Shown piece by piece: positions 36,737-44,942 of a DNA stretch of 64,000 nucleotides. This DNA is from Streptomyces liliiviolaceus (GTDB lineage: Bacteria > Actinomycetota > Actinomycetes > Streptomycetales > Streptomycetaceae): assembly GCF_018070025.1 (NCBI RefSeq), contig NZ_JAGPYQ010000001.1, forward strand, positions 3,038,001 through 3,102,000, written 5' to 3'. The position numbers and the translations under genes are program-made. A model generated the notes under the pieces. It did not search any database and was not told where the DNA came from. It saw only the letters and a program-made list of their open reading frames with translations. Each line of letters begins with the position of its first letter. Position 1 is the stretch's first letter.

Positions 36737-36913
36737 CGAACTCCTCAGGAAGGCACGCGAAACGCGTGGTGGGGGAGTGGAGGGTGGGGGATGCGAATGC
36801 GAATGCCCGTTCAGTTCTAGGTGGCCGGGTGGTGTCATGTCCATAGCTGATCGCTGGGGGACGTGTGGGGATGTGTGTGGAGTGAGAATCGTTTCTGCGA
36901 AGGTCCGGGCAGG

Positions 36914-37336
36914 GTGAGCCGACTACCGTTCTTCGTCTACGGGACGCTGCTCCGAGGTGAGGGGAACCACGACGCCTTTCTTCGCGGACGCACACTCTCG
37001 GAGACCCCGGCGATCCTCACGGGCGCGGTGCTGTACGAAGGCCCCGGCTACCCGTACGCGGTCGAGGCGCCCCAGGACTCCGGGGCAGTGGTGCATGGCG
37101 AACTGGTAACGGCCGACCCTGCCGCGTACGCACAACTCCTCCACTCACTGGATGAGTTGGAGGAGTACGCCCCGGGCGACCCCGCGAACCTCTACGAACG
37201 CGTGGCGAGAGACGTGACAAGGGCGACGGACGGCGCGCGCGTACGGGCATGGGTGTACGTGGCGGCTCCGACGGTGGCGGCGGAACTGAGGGCGAGCGGC
37301 CAGCTGATCAAAGGCGGCAACTGGAGACCCCGCTAG
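36914..37336 (+). CDS. GGCT/AIG2-fold gamma-glutamylcyclotransferase-like protein
   Basis: A 140-residue protein of the gamma-glutamylcyclotransferase-like fold: FFVYGTLLRGEGNH at 6-19 (the YGTLx5N substrate loop), GPGYPYAV near 45-52, and the conserved acidic DELEEYAPGDP stretch holding the catalytic Glu near 80. The family cyclises gamma-glutamyl compounds or acts on related amides; exact substrate unknown. GTG 36914 opens the ORF. The stop codon lies inside an intergenic repeat at 37335. Confidence 0.8.
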   Translation: MSRLPFFVYGTLLRGEGNHDAFLRGRTLSETPAILTGAVLYEGPGYPYAVEAPQDSGAVVHGELVTADPAAYAQLLHSLDELEEYAPGDPANLYERVARDVTRATDGARVRAWVYVAAPTVAAELRASGQLIKGGNWRPR

Positions 37337-37354
37337 GGGCGCGGGGAACTGCGC
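37335..37354 (+). repeat. Single copy of the intergenic repeat at the GGCT stop
   Basis: AGGGGCGCGGGGAACTGCGC, the inverse of the common motif, starts at the second base of the GGCT-like gene's TAG stop and fills the short convergent gap to the nitrate reductase gene. It may act as the terminator for one or both. Confidence 0.8.
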
Positions 37355-37389
37355 GACCAGCCCCCACGGACCCGCAGCGTCCCCGGACG

Positions 37390-39501
37390 TCACCCCACCC
37401 GCTCCACCCGCACCGCACACCCCTTGAACTCCGGCATCCGCGACACCGGATCGAGCGCCGGATTCGTCAACGTGTTGGCCCGCCCCTCCCCCGGCCAGTG
37501 GAACGGCATGAACACCGTGTCGGCCCGGATCGTGGCCGTGATCCGCGCCGGCGCCACCGCCCGCCCCCGCCGCGACACCACGGCCAGTGGTTCCCCCTCC
37601 ACGACCCCGAGCCGCTCGGCCAGCCGGGGATGCAGCTCCACGAAGGGGCCGGGCGCGGCGGCGTTCAGCTCGTCGACGCGGCGCGTCTGCGCACCCGACT
37701 GGTACTGGGAGACCACCCGGCCGGTGGTCAGCAGCACCGGGTACTCCTCGTCCGGCTCCTCCGCCAGCGGCCGATGGCTCACGGCGGCGAACCGGGCCCG
37801 CCCGTCCGGGGTGGCGAACCGGTCGAGGAACAACCGGGGCGTACCGGGGTGAACCCCGTCCCCATCCCCATCCCCGTCCCCGTCCGCCGCCGGGCAGGGC
37901 CAGAACACCCCGCCCTCCTCCACCAGCCGCCGATACGTGATCCCCGAGTAGTCGGCGGCCCCACCCGCACTGGCCCGCCGCAGCTCCTCGAAGACCTCCT
38001 CCGGGTCCGTGGGGAAGCCCTTCTCCACGCCCAGGCGGGCGGCCAGTTCCCGCATCACGTACAGGTCGCTGCGGATGCCGTCCGGCGGTGTGATCGCCTG
38101 CCGGCGCAGCAGGACGCGGCCCTCCAGGTTGGTCGTCGTGCCCGTCTCCTCGGCCCACTGGGTGACGGGGAGGACGACGTCCGCCAGCTCGGCCGTCTCG
38201 GACAGCACCACGTCGGCGACGGCCAGGAAGTCCAGCGACCGCAGCCGTTCCTCGATATGGGCGGCGCGGGGCGCGGACACGACCGGGTTCGAGGCCATCA
38301 CCAGCAGCGACCGGATGTCCGTACCCATGGCGTCGAGCAGTTCGTACGCGCTGCGGCCGGGCCCCGGCAGCGAGTCGGGGTCGACGCCCCAGACCTCGGC
38401 CACGTGCCGCCGCGCCGCCGGGTCGTCGAGCTTGCGGTAGCCGGGCAACTGGTCGGCTTTCTGGCCGTGTTCACGCCCGCCCTGTCCGTTGCCCTGCCCG
38501 GTGAGACAGCCGTACCCGGAGTACGCCCGCCCCGCCCGCCCCGTAGCCAGGCACAGGTTGATCCACGCGCCGACCGTGTCCGTGCCCTTGGACTGCTGCT
38601 CGGGCCCGCGCGCGGTGAGCACCATCGCGGTCTCCGGGTCGCAGAACATCCGCACGGTCTCGCGGAGTTGGGGCACGGACACCCCGGTGATCCGTTCCAC
38701 GTACTCCGGCCAGTGCGCCATCGCCGCGGCCCGCGCCTCCTCCCATCCGCTCGTACGCTCCTGGATGTACGCCTCGTCCGTACGCCCCTCCGCCACCACC
38801 AGGTGCAACAGCCCGAGCGCCAGGGCGAGATCGGTGCCGGGACGCGGCGCGAGATGCAGATCCGCCTGCTCGGCCGTACGCGTGCGGCGCGGATCGATCA
38901 CGATCAACGTGCCGCCGTTCTCCTTCAGTTCCGTGAGGTAGCGGAGCGCGGGCGGCATGGTCTCGGCGAGATTCGAGCCGACGAGGATCACGCACCCCGT
39001 CCGCGGGATGTCCTCCAGCGGGAAGGGCAGCCCCCGGTCCAGACCGAAGGCCTTGATACCGCCGGCCGCCGCGGACGACATGCAGAAACGGCCGTTGTAG
39101 TCGATCTGCGAGGTGCCGAGCGCGACCCGGGCGAACTTGCCGAGCGTGTACGCCTTCTCGTTGGTCAGCCCGCCCCCGCCGAAGATCCCGCACGCGTCCG
39201 GGCCATGCTCCGTACGCGTGCGGGACAGCCCCTCGGCGATCCGGTCGAGCGCCTCGTCCCAGCCGGCCGGCCGCAGCTCGCCGTCCGTGCGGACCAGCGG
39301 CGTGGTCAGCCGCACCCGGGACGAGAGCAGCGCGGGCGCGGTGCGGCCCTTGCCGCACAGGGCGCCCCGGTTCACCGGGAAGTCGGTGCGTTCCGTCACC
39401 TCGACCACGCCGGCGCCGGCGCCGGCCGGCACGGGCGTCAGGTTCATCCCGCACTGCAGCGCGCAGTACGGGCAGTGGGTGGGCGTCACGGAGGTCTGCA
39501 T
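37390..39501 (-). CDS. nasA: Assimilatory nitrate reductase catalytic subunit
   Basis: A 703-residue molybdopterin-guanine-dinucleotide oxidoreductase that reduces nitrate to nitrite. The N-terminal [4Fe-4S] motif CPYCALQCGMN (10-20) with CGKG near 49 is present; MGD-binding segments include IFGGGGLTNEKAY, NGRFCMSSAAAG (Mo-ligand region), DPRRTRTAEQADLHL and HYS-free ARGPEQQSKG. The end has the oxidoreductase tail typical of NasA/NarB. An acidic DGDGDGDGDG tract lies near 550. No [2Fe-2S] BFD tail, so a separate reductase (perhaps 26162-27433) must donate electrons. Single gene, apparently leaderless. S. coelicolor calls the homolog narB/nasA; either symbol may be met. Confidence 0.93.
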   Translation of the reverse strand: MQTSVTPTHCPYCALQCGMNLTPVPAGAGAGVVEVTERTDFPVNRGALCGKGRTAPALLSSRVRLTTPLVRTDGELRPAGWDEALDRIAEGLSRTRTEHGPDACGIFGGGGLTNEKAYTLGKFARVALGTSQIDYNGRFCMSSAAAGGIKAFGLDRGLPFPLEDIPRTGCVILVGSNLAETMPPALRYLTELKENGGTLIVIDPRRTRTAEQADLHLAPRPGTDLALALGLLHLVVAEGRTDEAYIQERTSGWEEARAAAMAHWPEYVERITGVSVPQLRETVRMFCDPETAMVLTARGPEQQSKGTDTVGAWINLCLATGRAGRAYSGYGCLTGQGNGQGGREHGQKADQLPGYRKLDDPAARRHVAEVWGVDPDSLPGPGRSAYELLDAMGTDIRSLLVMASNPVVSAPRAAHIEERLRSLDFLAVADVVLSETAELADVVLPVTQWAEETGTTTNLEGRVLLRRQAITPPDGIRSDLYVMRELAARLGVEKGFPTDPEEVFEELRRASAGGAADYSGITYRRLVEEGGVFWPCPAADGDGDGDGDGVHPGTPRLFLDRFATPDGRARFAAVSHRPLAEEPDEEYPVLLTTGRVVSQYQSGAQTRRVDELNAAAPGPFVELHPRLAERLGVVEGEPLAVVSRRGRAVAPARITATIRADTVFMPFHWPGEGRANTLTNPALDPVSRMPEFKGCAVRVERVG

Positions 39502-39551
39502 ACCGCCCAGCGTGCGTCGGGCGTGTTACGCGGCACGACGCACCCCGTTAC
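39502..39551 (-). promoter_or_regulatory. Nitrate reductase promoter with GTTAC-n17-GTTAC element
   Basis: GTTAC at 39525-39529 and 39547-39551 (22-bp period). The proximal element is 24 bp from the ATG, exactly the distance at the nitrite operon, and CACGCT again lies at -13 to -8 from the ATG. The intervening DNA matches the nitrite promoter in several places (CCGC, AGCGTGCG). Only the a-type boxes are recognisable; the b boxes are degenerate. No Shine-Dalgarno. Confidence 0.6.
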
Positions 39552-39603
39552 GCGGCAGGCACGGGGACCTCCCCGCCCGCACCGGCCGGCCGTGAGGGCG
39601 CCA

Positions 39604-39671
39604 GTGAGGGCGCCCTCACGAGGAGGGGCGGCGGGGTGGGAGCACCCGCCAGGGCTCCCACCCCGCCGCCC
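39604..39671. terminator. 18-bp-stem terminator after the tendamistat-like gene
   Basis: GGGCGGCGGGGTGGGAGC (39626-39643) pairs perfectly with its complement at 39654-39671 around a 10-nt loop. A perfect 16-bp palindrome GTGAGGGCGCCCTCAC (39604-39619) lies just beside it. It lies between the tendamistat-like gene end (39767) and the nitrate reductase promoter and insulates them. Confidence 0.8.
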
Positions 39672-39766
39672 GCCCGAAGACCGCGATCACTCAGCCACGT
39701 ATGCGCGGCCACGCACCCGCGACCCGCTCACACGGTCCGGTCTCACGCCCGCTCGCACGGCCCCGC

Positions 39767-40066
39767 TCAGCACTCGTACGCGTAGTACGGCTCGTCGCCG
39801 GGCTCCAGGCCGATGCGTCCGACCCCGCCGGGTCCGATCTGGATACAGCTGGGGTCCCACCCGTCGACTTCGACCGTGGCGGAGATCGTGTGCCCGCACG
39901 CGTTGTGGATGTCGGCCCAGCCCCAGCCGGAGGCGCCGAGCTTGGCGCACCCGGGCTCCCTCAGCGACCCGTCGCTGTCCGCGGAGGCACTCACCACGGC
40001 ACCCGGCACCGACAGCAGTGCGGCCGCCATGGCGGCGACGAAAGCAGTACGAAGTCCAGTCATCAT
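39767..40066 (-). CDS. Small secreted tendamistat-like protein
   Basis: A 99-residue protein: signal peptide 1-28 (LRTAFVAAMAAALLSVPGAV), mature part about 70 residues with four Cys. The layout Cys-x16-Cys, then Cys-x16-Cys-x24-Cys is close to tendamistat-type alpha-amylase inhibitors (Cys11-Cys27 and Cys45-Cys73). The segment between the first pair, GASGWGWADIHNACGH, aligns with tendamistat SWRYSQADNGCAQ, but the inhibitory Trp-Arg-Tyr triad is replaced by Trp-Gly-Trp. So the fold is probable and amylase inhibition doubtful. ATG 40066 has AAGGA upstream. Confidence 0.6.
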   Translation of the reverse strand: MMTGLRTAFVAAMAAALLSVPGAVVSASADSDGSLREPGCAKLGASGWGWADIHNACGHTISATVEVDGWDPSCIQIGPGGVGRIGLEPGDEPYYAYEC

Positions 40067-40219
40067 GTGTCCTTCCCTCAAGCCCAGTTGAAGGTCCGGG
40101 CTGCTGAAAAAGACACTATCCGTAGTCAGTTGACTACAGAATGCTTCGGAACCGCTTTCACGCGGCAGGGTGAGCGACCGCCGCCAAACCCGGTCGACGA
40201 CGTGACATCCATCTCCTGA

Positions 40220-40957
40220 CTACTGCCCGCCGGACTGTTTGGCGGACGCCAACGCCCGTTCCACGCCCGGCTCTTGAGGCCCCAGGAACGTGGGGTCCGG
40301 CTCGAAGACCGCGTCCATGAGCGCCTTACCGGCCGCCATCACCTCACGGGCCCCGCCGTAGTACCAGGTCGTGTCGTGCACGTCGTCCACCCCGACCCCG
40401 TACGACGCGACGCCCGCCTCCTGGCACAGCGCGACCGCGCGCCGGATGTGGAAGCCCTGGCTGATCAGTACGGCCTCGTCCACGCCGAAGATCTTCTTGG
40501 CCCGTACACAGGAGTCCCAGGTGTCGAAACCGGCGTAGTCGCTGACGATGCGCCCGTCGGGCACGCCCCGCTTCGTGAGGTAGGCGCGCATGGCGTCCGG
40601 CTCGTCGTAGTCCTCACGGCTGTTGTCGCCGGTGACCAGGACCACCTGGATACGGCCGGACCGGTAGAGCTGCGCCGCCGCGTCCAGCCGGTGCGCGAGA
40701 TAGGGGGAGGGCTCGCCCTGCCACAGTCCGGCCCCGAAGACGACCGCGACCTCGGTGCGCGGCACGTCCGCCGCCGTCCGCAGCCGGTCGTCCGTGACGG
40801 TGAACATCCACGCCGACGGCAGCAGCGCGAGCACGCACCCGGCCATCACGGCCTGCACGGCACGGCGCTGCCCGGTGCGGGTACGCGGCAGCCGCGGTCT
40901 CAGGAACTCCGGCAGTCGCGGTGGTCGCGGCAGTCGCGGACGTCTCGGACGACGCAT
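40220..40957 (-). CDS. DUF218/SanA-ElyC-like envelope protein
   Basis: A 245-residue protein with one N-terminal membrane helix after an Arg/Pro-rich tail (QAVMAGCVLALLPSAWMF near 37-54) and a DUF218 domain: AVVFGAGLWQGEPSPYLAHR near 70-89, VLVTGDNSREDYDEPDAM near 106-123, DTWDSC and ISQGFHIRRA near 165. SanA and ElyC relatives act in envelope integrity or vancomycin sensitivity, but the reaction is unknown. ATG 40957 follows GGGGAGGGAC. A longer frame upstream begins in low-complexity DNA. Confidence 0.83.
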   Translation of the reverse strand: MRRPRRPRLPRPPRLPEFLRPRLPRTRTGQRRAVQAVMAGCVLALLPSAWMFTVTDDRLRTAADVPRTEVAVVFGAGLWQGEPSPYLAHRLDAAAQLYRSGRIQVVLVTGDNSREDYDEPDAMRAYLTKRGVPDGRIVSDYAGFDTWDSCVRAKKIFGVDEAVLISQGFHIRRAVALCQEAGVASYGVGVDDVHDTTWYYGGAREVMAAGKALMDAVFEPDPTFLGPQEPGVERALASAKQSGGQ

Positions 40958-41151
40958 GGGACGGTCCCTCCCCGGGTGGCCTCGGACGGCCTCGCCACGG
41001 GAGACGCGTGGCGGGGCCACCCGGTTCACTCCGGGGCACGCCAGTCACGGCACGGCATCTCACACGGCCCCGCACCCCACCGTGAAGCCCCGGAAAAGCT
41101 CCGTGACCACGGCGCAACGGGTCGGCAACCTCGTACCGGCACCCTTGACGC

Positions 41152-41928
41152 ATGACGGCGTACCTCATGAACCGGAACAGCGGCAGTCGGCTCGGCACCC
41201 GGCGTGCCGCCCCGCCCGCGCTCGTCCTGGTGGGCCACGGCAGCCGCGATCCGCGCGCCCTGAGCACCGTACGGACCCTCATGGAGCGGATCCGCGAGCT
41301 GCGCCCCGGTCTGCCCGTGCACCTCGGCCACATCGAGCTGAACGAACCCCTGCTGCCCGACACGCTCGCCGCCCTCGGCACCGGGGACGCGGTCCTCGTC
41401 CCCCTGCTGCTGAGCCGTGGCCACCACGTCAAGCGGGACATCCCCGAGGCGGCCGCCGCGTCGTCGGCGCACGTCCGGATCGCCGGGCCGCTGGGCCCGC
41501 ACCCGCTGCTGGTCGAGACGCTGTACGAGCGTCTGGTCGAGGCCGGCTGGCGCGCGCCGGACGCGGTTGAGCGCCGGACGAGCGCGGTCGTGCTGGCCGC
41601 GGCGGGTTCGCGCGACCCCGACGCGGCCGTCGACACGCGCCGCACCGCCGGGCTGCTCGCGCACCGCCTCGGCGTCCCGGTCGTTCCCGCGTACGCCTCC
41701 GCCGCCACCCCCACGGTCACGGACGCCGTACGCGCCCTCGCCGCCCGGGGCCGCCCCCGCATCGCGGTGGCCTCCTACTTCACGGCCCCCGGCCGCTTCG
41801 CCACGGAGTGCACGACAGCGGCCCCGGGCCTGGCATCGGCCCCCCTGGGCGCCCACCCGGCAATGGCCCACCTGGCACTGCACCGCTACGACGAGGCAAT
41901 GGCCCCCACCTTGGCGGCAACCGCCTAG
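41152..41928 (+). CDS. Sirohydrochlorin chelatase-like protein (CbiX/SirB type)
   Basis: A 258-residue two-domain class II chelatase: [20 protein letters not shown] at 24-43 (catalytic His in GHGS), [16 protein letters not shown] near 86-101 (second His pair), then a second half that repeats the fold with [13 protein letters not shown]. It probably inserts iron into sirohydrochlorin to give siroheme, the cofactor of NirB; cobalt chelation for cobalamin is an alternative. The location near the nitrate genes supports the siroheme role. ATG 41152 has no clear Shine-Dalgarno. Confidence 0.87.
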   Translation: MTAYLMNRNSGSRLGTRRAAPPALVLVGHGSRDPRALSTVRTLMERIRELRPGLPVHLGHIELNEPLLPDTLAALGTGDAVLVPLLLSRGHHVKRDIPEAAAASSAHVRIAGPLGPHPLLVETLYERLVEAGWRAPDAVERRTSAVVLAAAGSRDPDAAVDTRRTAGLLAHRLGVPVVPAYASAATPTVTDAVRALAARGRPRIAVASYFTAPGRFATECTTAAPGLASAPLGAHPAMAHLALHRYDEAMAPTLAATA

Positions 41929-41940
41929 GGGCACAGCCCC

Positions 41941-42012
41941 AGGGGCGCGGGGAACGGCGCAGTCTTTCGCTTTTCAGGGGGCGCAGCCCCCAAGGGGCGC
42001 GGGGAACGGCGC
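41941..42012. repeat. Two intergenic repeat copies (GGAACGGCGC variant)
   Basis: AGGGGCGCGGGGAACGGCGC occurs at 41941-41960 and 41993-42012, joined by complementary GGGGGCGCAGCCCCC, so the stretch can form stems between copies. Variant of the window's main repeat (AACGGCGC instead of AACTGCGC). Confidence 0.8.
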
Positions 42013-42062
42013 GACCAGCCACAACGAACCCGCACCCGCCCACGGCCAACACCCCCAGCCGC

Positions 42063-42107
42063 GCAGGCGCAAAACGCTCAGGCGCAAAAACCGCTCAGGC
42101 GCAATCC
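42063..42107 (+). repeat. Three-copy CAGGCGCAA-containing repeat
   Basis: Three close copies of GCTCAGGCGCAAAAAC-like units (42063-42107) lie 40 bp before the dGTPase gene, with growing A-runs (4 A, 5 A, 2 A). Short direct repeats in a promoter-proximal position; function unknown. Confidence 0.7.
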
Positions 42108-42146
42108 CACACCCCAATTGTCAGCCCCTCCGCTTACTGTCAAGAC

Positions 42147-43505
42147 ATGGAAGGCACGAGCACCGAAACCCCCCGCCCCCCACAGGCACACGGGCCGAAG
42201 ACCAACCCCCCGCCCTACGACCCCACGTCAGTGGCCCGCTGGGCCACGGAGCCGGACAAACGCCCAGGCCGCACCGCCTTCCAGCGAGACCGCGCCCGCG
42301 TCCTGCACAGCTCCGCCCTCCGCCGCCTCGCGGGCAAGACCCAGGTGGTCACTCCCGGCACCCGCAGTCAGGTCTGGGACGCCAGCCCCCGTACCCGTCT
42401 GACCCACTCCCTGGAGTGCGCACAGATCGGCCGCGAGCTGGGCGCCGCCCTCGGCTGCGACCCGGACCTCGTGGAGGCGGCCTGCCTCTCCCACGACCTG
42501 GGCCACCCGCCGTTCGGGCACAACGGAGAACAGGCGCTGAACGAGTTCGCAGAGGACTGCGGCGGCTTCGAGGGCAACGCCCAGTCGCTCAGACTCCTCA
42601 CCCGTATCGAGCCCAAGCGTTTCGTGCGCGGCGCGGCCGTCCCGGCGGCGGCCCTCGCGGACGGTGACGGCCTGGTCAGCGTCGGTCTCAACCTCACCCG
42701 CGCCACCCTCGACGCCGCCACGAAGTACCCCTGGCCGCGCGGCGCCCACCCCACCGACCCGGACTCCGCGAAGTTCGGGGTCTACGAGGACGACCGCCCC
42801 GTCTTCGACTGGATCCGCGAGGGCGCCCCCGGCACCCGCACCACCTTCGAGGCCCAGGTCATGGACTGGGCCGACGACGTGGCGTACTCGGTGCACGACG
42901 TCGAGGACGGCCTGCACGCGGGTCACATCGACCCCGAGTGCCTGCACGCGGAGCCCGAACGCCAGGAGATCTTCCGGGTCGCGATCGGGCGGTACGTGGA
43001 GGCGGACACCGACCCCGCCGAGCTGGCCGCGGCCCTCGACCGGATCCTCGGCCAGGAGTGGTGGCCGCACGGCTACGACGGCTCGGCCGTCGCCCAGGCC
43101 CGGCTGAAGGACGCCACCAGCCAGCTCATCGGCCGGTTCTGCCTCGCCGCGGAGAGCGCCACGCGCGCGAGGTACGGGACGGGCAGGCTCACGCGGTACG
43201 CGGCCGAACTGGTCGTCCCGCGCGCCGCCCGCCTGGAGTGCGCGGTGCTCAAGGCCGTCGCCGACCGGTACGTGATGCAGCGCGCCGAGCAGGAACTGCT
43301 CCGCGCCGACCAGCGGATCGTCGTCGCCGAGCTGGCCGAGGCACTGACCGCGCGGGCGCCGGAAGGCCTCGACCCGCAGTTCCGGGCCCTGTTCGACGAG
43401 GCGTCCGACGACCGTGCCCGCAAGCGGGTGATCGTCGACCAGATCGCCTCGCTCACGGACGCCGCCGCACGATCACTGCATGCGAGGCTCAGGGTGCAGG
43501 TGTGA
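42147..43505 (+). CDS. dgt: Deoxyguanosinetriphosphate triphosphohydrolase
   Basis: A 452-residue HD-domain dNTPase. HD residues: [16 protein letters not shown] near 84-99, [15 protein letters not shown] near 113-127 and the Asp in [17 protein letters not shown] near 232-248. It hydrolyses dGTP (or dNTPs generally) to the deoxynucleoside and triphosphate. Two genes upstream of dnaG, a common actinobacterial neighbour. TACTGT at 42135-42140 precedes ATG 42147 by 6 nt with no Shine-Dalgarno, so it is probably leaderless. Confidence 0.93.
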   Translation: MEGTSTETPRPPQAHGPKTNPPPYDPTSVARWATEPDKRPGRTAFQRDRARVLHSSALRRLAGKTQVVTPGTRSQVWDASPRTRLTHSLECAQIGRELGAALGCDPDLVEAACLSHDLGHPPFGHNGEQALNEFAEDCGGFEGNAQSLRLLTRIEPKRFVRGAAVPAAALADGDGLVSVGLNLTRATLDAATKYPWPRGAHPTDPDSAKFGVYEDDRPVFDWIREGAPGTRTTFEAQVMDWADDVAYSVHDVEDGLHAGHIDPECLHAEPERQEIFRVAIGRYVEADTDPAELAAALDRILGQEWWPHGYDGSAVAQARLKDATSQLIGRFCLAAESATRARYGTGRLTRYAAELVVPRAARLECAVLKAVADRYVMQRAEQELLRADQRIVVAELAEALTARAPEGLDPQFRALFDEASDDRARKRVIVDQIASLTDAAARSLHARLRVQV

Positions 43506-43620
43506 CGTCCAGAGGGGGCGTACGTGACCCTGCGTGGCCTGAAGGGGCCGCTCCCTCTTCCCCCATCACGCTGCGTGCGGGACGCTCGCAGGTGGCGACA
43601 CCGTAACGAGGAGGCATCAA

Positions 43621-44886
43621 GTGGTCGACGCAGATCAGACGTTCGTCATCGTCGGAGGAGGCCTGGCCGGCGCCAAGGCGGCCGAAACCCTCCGGGCGGA
43701 GGGCTTCAACGGCCGGGTGATACTGATCTGTGACGAACGGGACCACCCGTACGAACGGCCGCCGCTGTCCAAGGGATACGTGCTCGGCAAGGAGGAGCGC
43801 GACAGCGTCTTCGTCCACGAACCCGCCTGGTACGCGCAGAACGACGTCGAGCTGCACCTCGGCCAGACCGTCGACGCGATCGACCGGAGCGCGAAGACCG
43901 TCCGCTTCGGCGACGACGGCACGCTCGTCCACTACGACAAGCTGCTGCTGGTGACCGGCGCAGAGCCGCGCCGTCTCGACATCCCGGGCACGGACCTCGT
44001 CGGGGTCCACCACCTGCGGCGCCTCGCCCACTCCGAGCGCCTCAAGCAGGTCCTCGCCGCCCTCGGCCGCGACAACGGCCACCTGGTCGTCGCGGGCGCC
44101 GGCTGGATCGGCCTGGAGATCGCCGCGGCGGCCCGGGAGTACGGGGCCGAGGTCACCGTCGTGGAACCCGAGCAGACCGCGCTGCACGGCGTGCTCGGCC
44201 CCGAGCTGGGCGAGATCTTCGCCGAACTGCACCGCGAGCACGGCGTCCGCTTCCACTTCGGCGCCCGCCTCACCGAGATCACCGGCCACGACGGCCTGGT
44301 CCTGGCCGCCCGCACCGACGACGGCGAGGAACACCCCGCGCACGACGTCCTGGCCGCGATCGGCGCGGCCCCGCGCACCGGCCTCGCCGAGGCGGCGGGC
44401 CTGGAGCTCGCCGACCGGGCGCACGGCGGCGGCATCGCGGTCGACGAGCGGCTGCGCACCTCCGACCCCGACATCTACGCGGCCGGTGACGTGGCCGCAT
44501 TCCCGCACCCCCTGTTCGGCACGCGGCTGCGCGTCGAGCACTGGGCGAACGCGCTGAACGGCGGCCCGGCGGCGGCCCGGGCGATGCTGGGCCGCGGAAC
44601 GACGTACGACAGGGTGCCCTATTTCTTCTCCGACCAGTACGACGTAGGGCTTGAGTACTCGGGCTGGGCGCCCCCGGGGACGTACGACCAAGTGGTGATC
44701 CGGGGAGACGCGAGCAAGCGCGAGTTCATCGCCTTCTGGGTGAAGGAGGGGCGCGTGCTCGCCGGGATGAACGTCAATGTGTGGGACGTCACAGAACCGA
44801 TCCAGCAGCTGATCCGCACGGGGGTACAGGTGGACACCGAGGCGCTCGCAGACCCGCACGTTCCGCTGGACAGCCTGGTCCCGTGA
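43621..44886 (+). CDS. Ferredoxin-reductase-like FAD/NAD oxidoreductase
   Basis: A 421-residue flavoprotein related to rhodocoxin/putidaredoxin reductases: FAD fingerprint VGGGLAGAKAAETLRAEGF at 11-29, NAD fingerprint GAGWIGLEIAAAAREYG near 159-175, the ERPPLSKGY motif near 45-53, and an AAGDVAAFPHPLFG near 286-299. It could reduce a ferredoxin for P450s, including the one at 118-1392. GTG 43621 is preceded by GAGGAGG. No linked ferredoxin or P450, so its partner is unknown. Confidence 0.9.
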   Translation: MVDADQTFVIVGGGLAGAKAAETLRAEGFNGRVILICDERDHPYERPPLSKGYVLGKEERDSVFVHEPAWYAQNDVELHLGQTVDAIDRSAKTVRFGDDGTLVHYDKLLLVTGAEPRRLDIPGTDLVGVHHLRRLAHSERLKQVLAALGRDNGHLVVAGAGWIGLEIAAAAREYGAEVTVVEPEQTALHGVLGPELGEIFAELHREHGVRFHFGARLTEITGHDGLVLAARTDDGEEHPAHDVLAAIGAAPRTGLAEAAGLELADRAHGGGIAVDERLRTSDPDIYAAGDVAAFPHPLFGTRLRVEHWANALNGGPAAARAMLGRGTTYDRVPYFFSDQYDVGLEYSGWAPPGTYDQVVIRGDASKREFIAFWVKEGRVLAGMNVNVWDVTEPIQQLIRTGVQVDTEALADPHVPLDSLVP

Positions 44887-44942
44887 CCGCCGGAGGGACT
44901 CGGGGGGACTCCACTGTCACACCGTCCCCGTAGACTCGGCGC

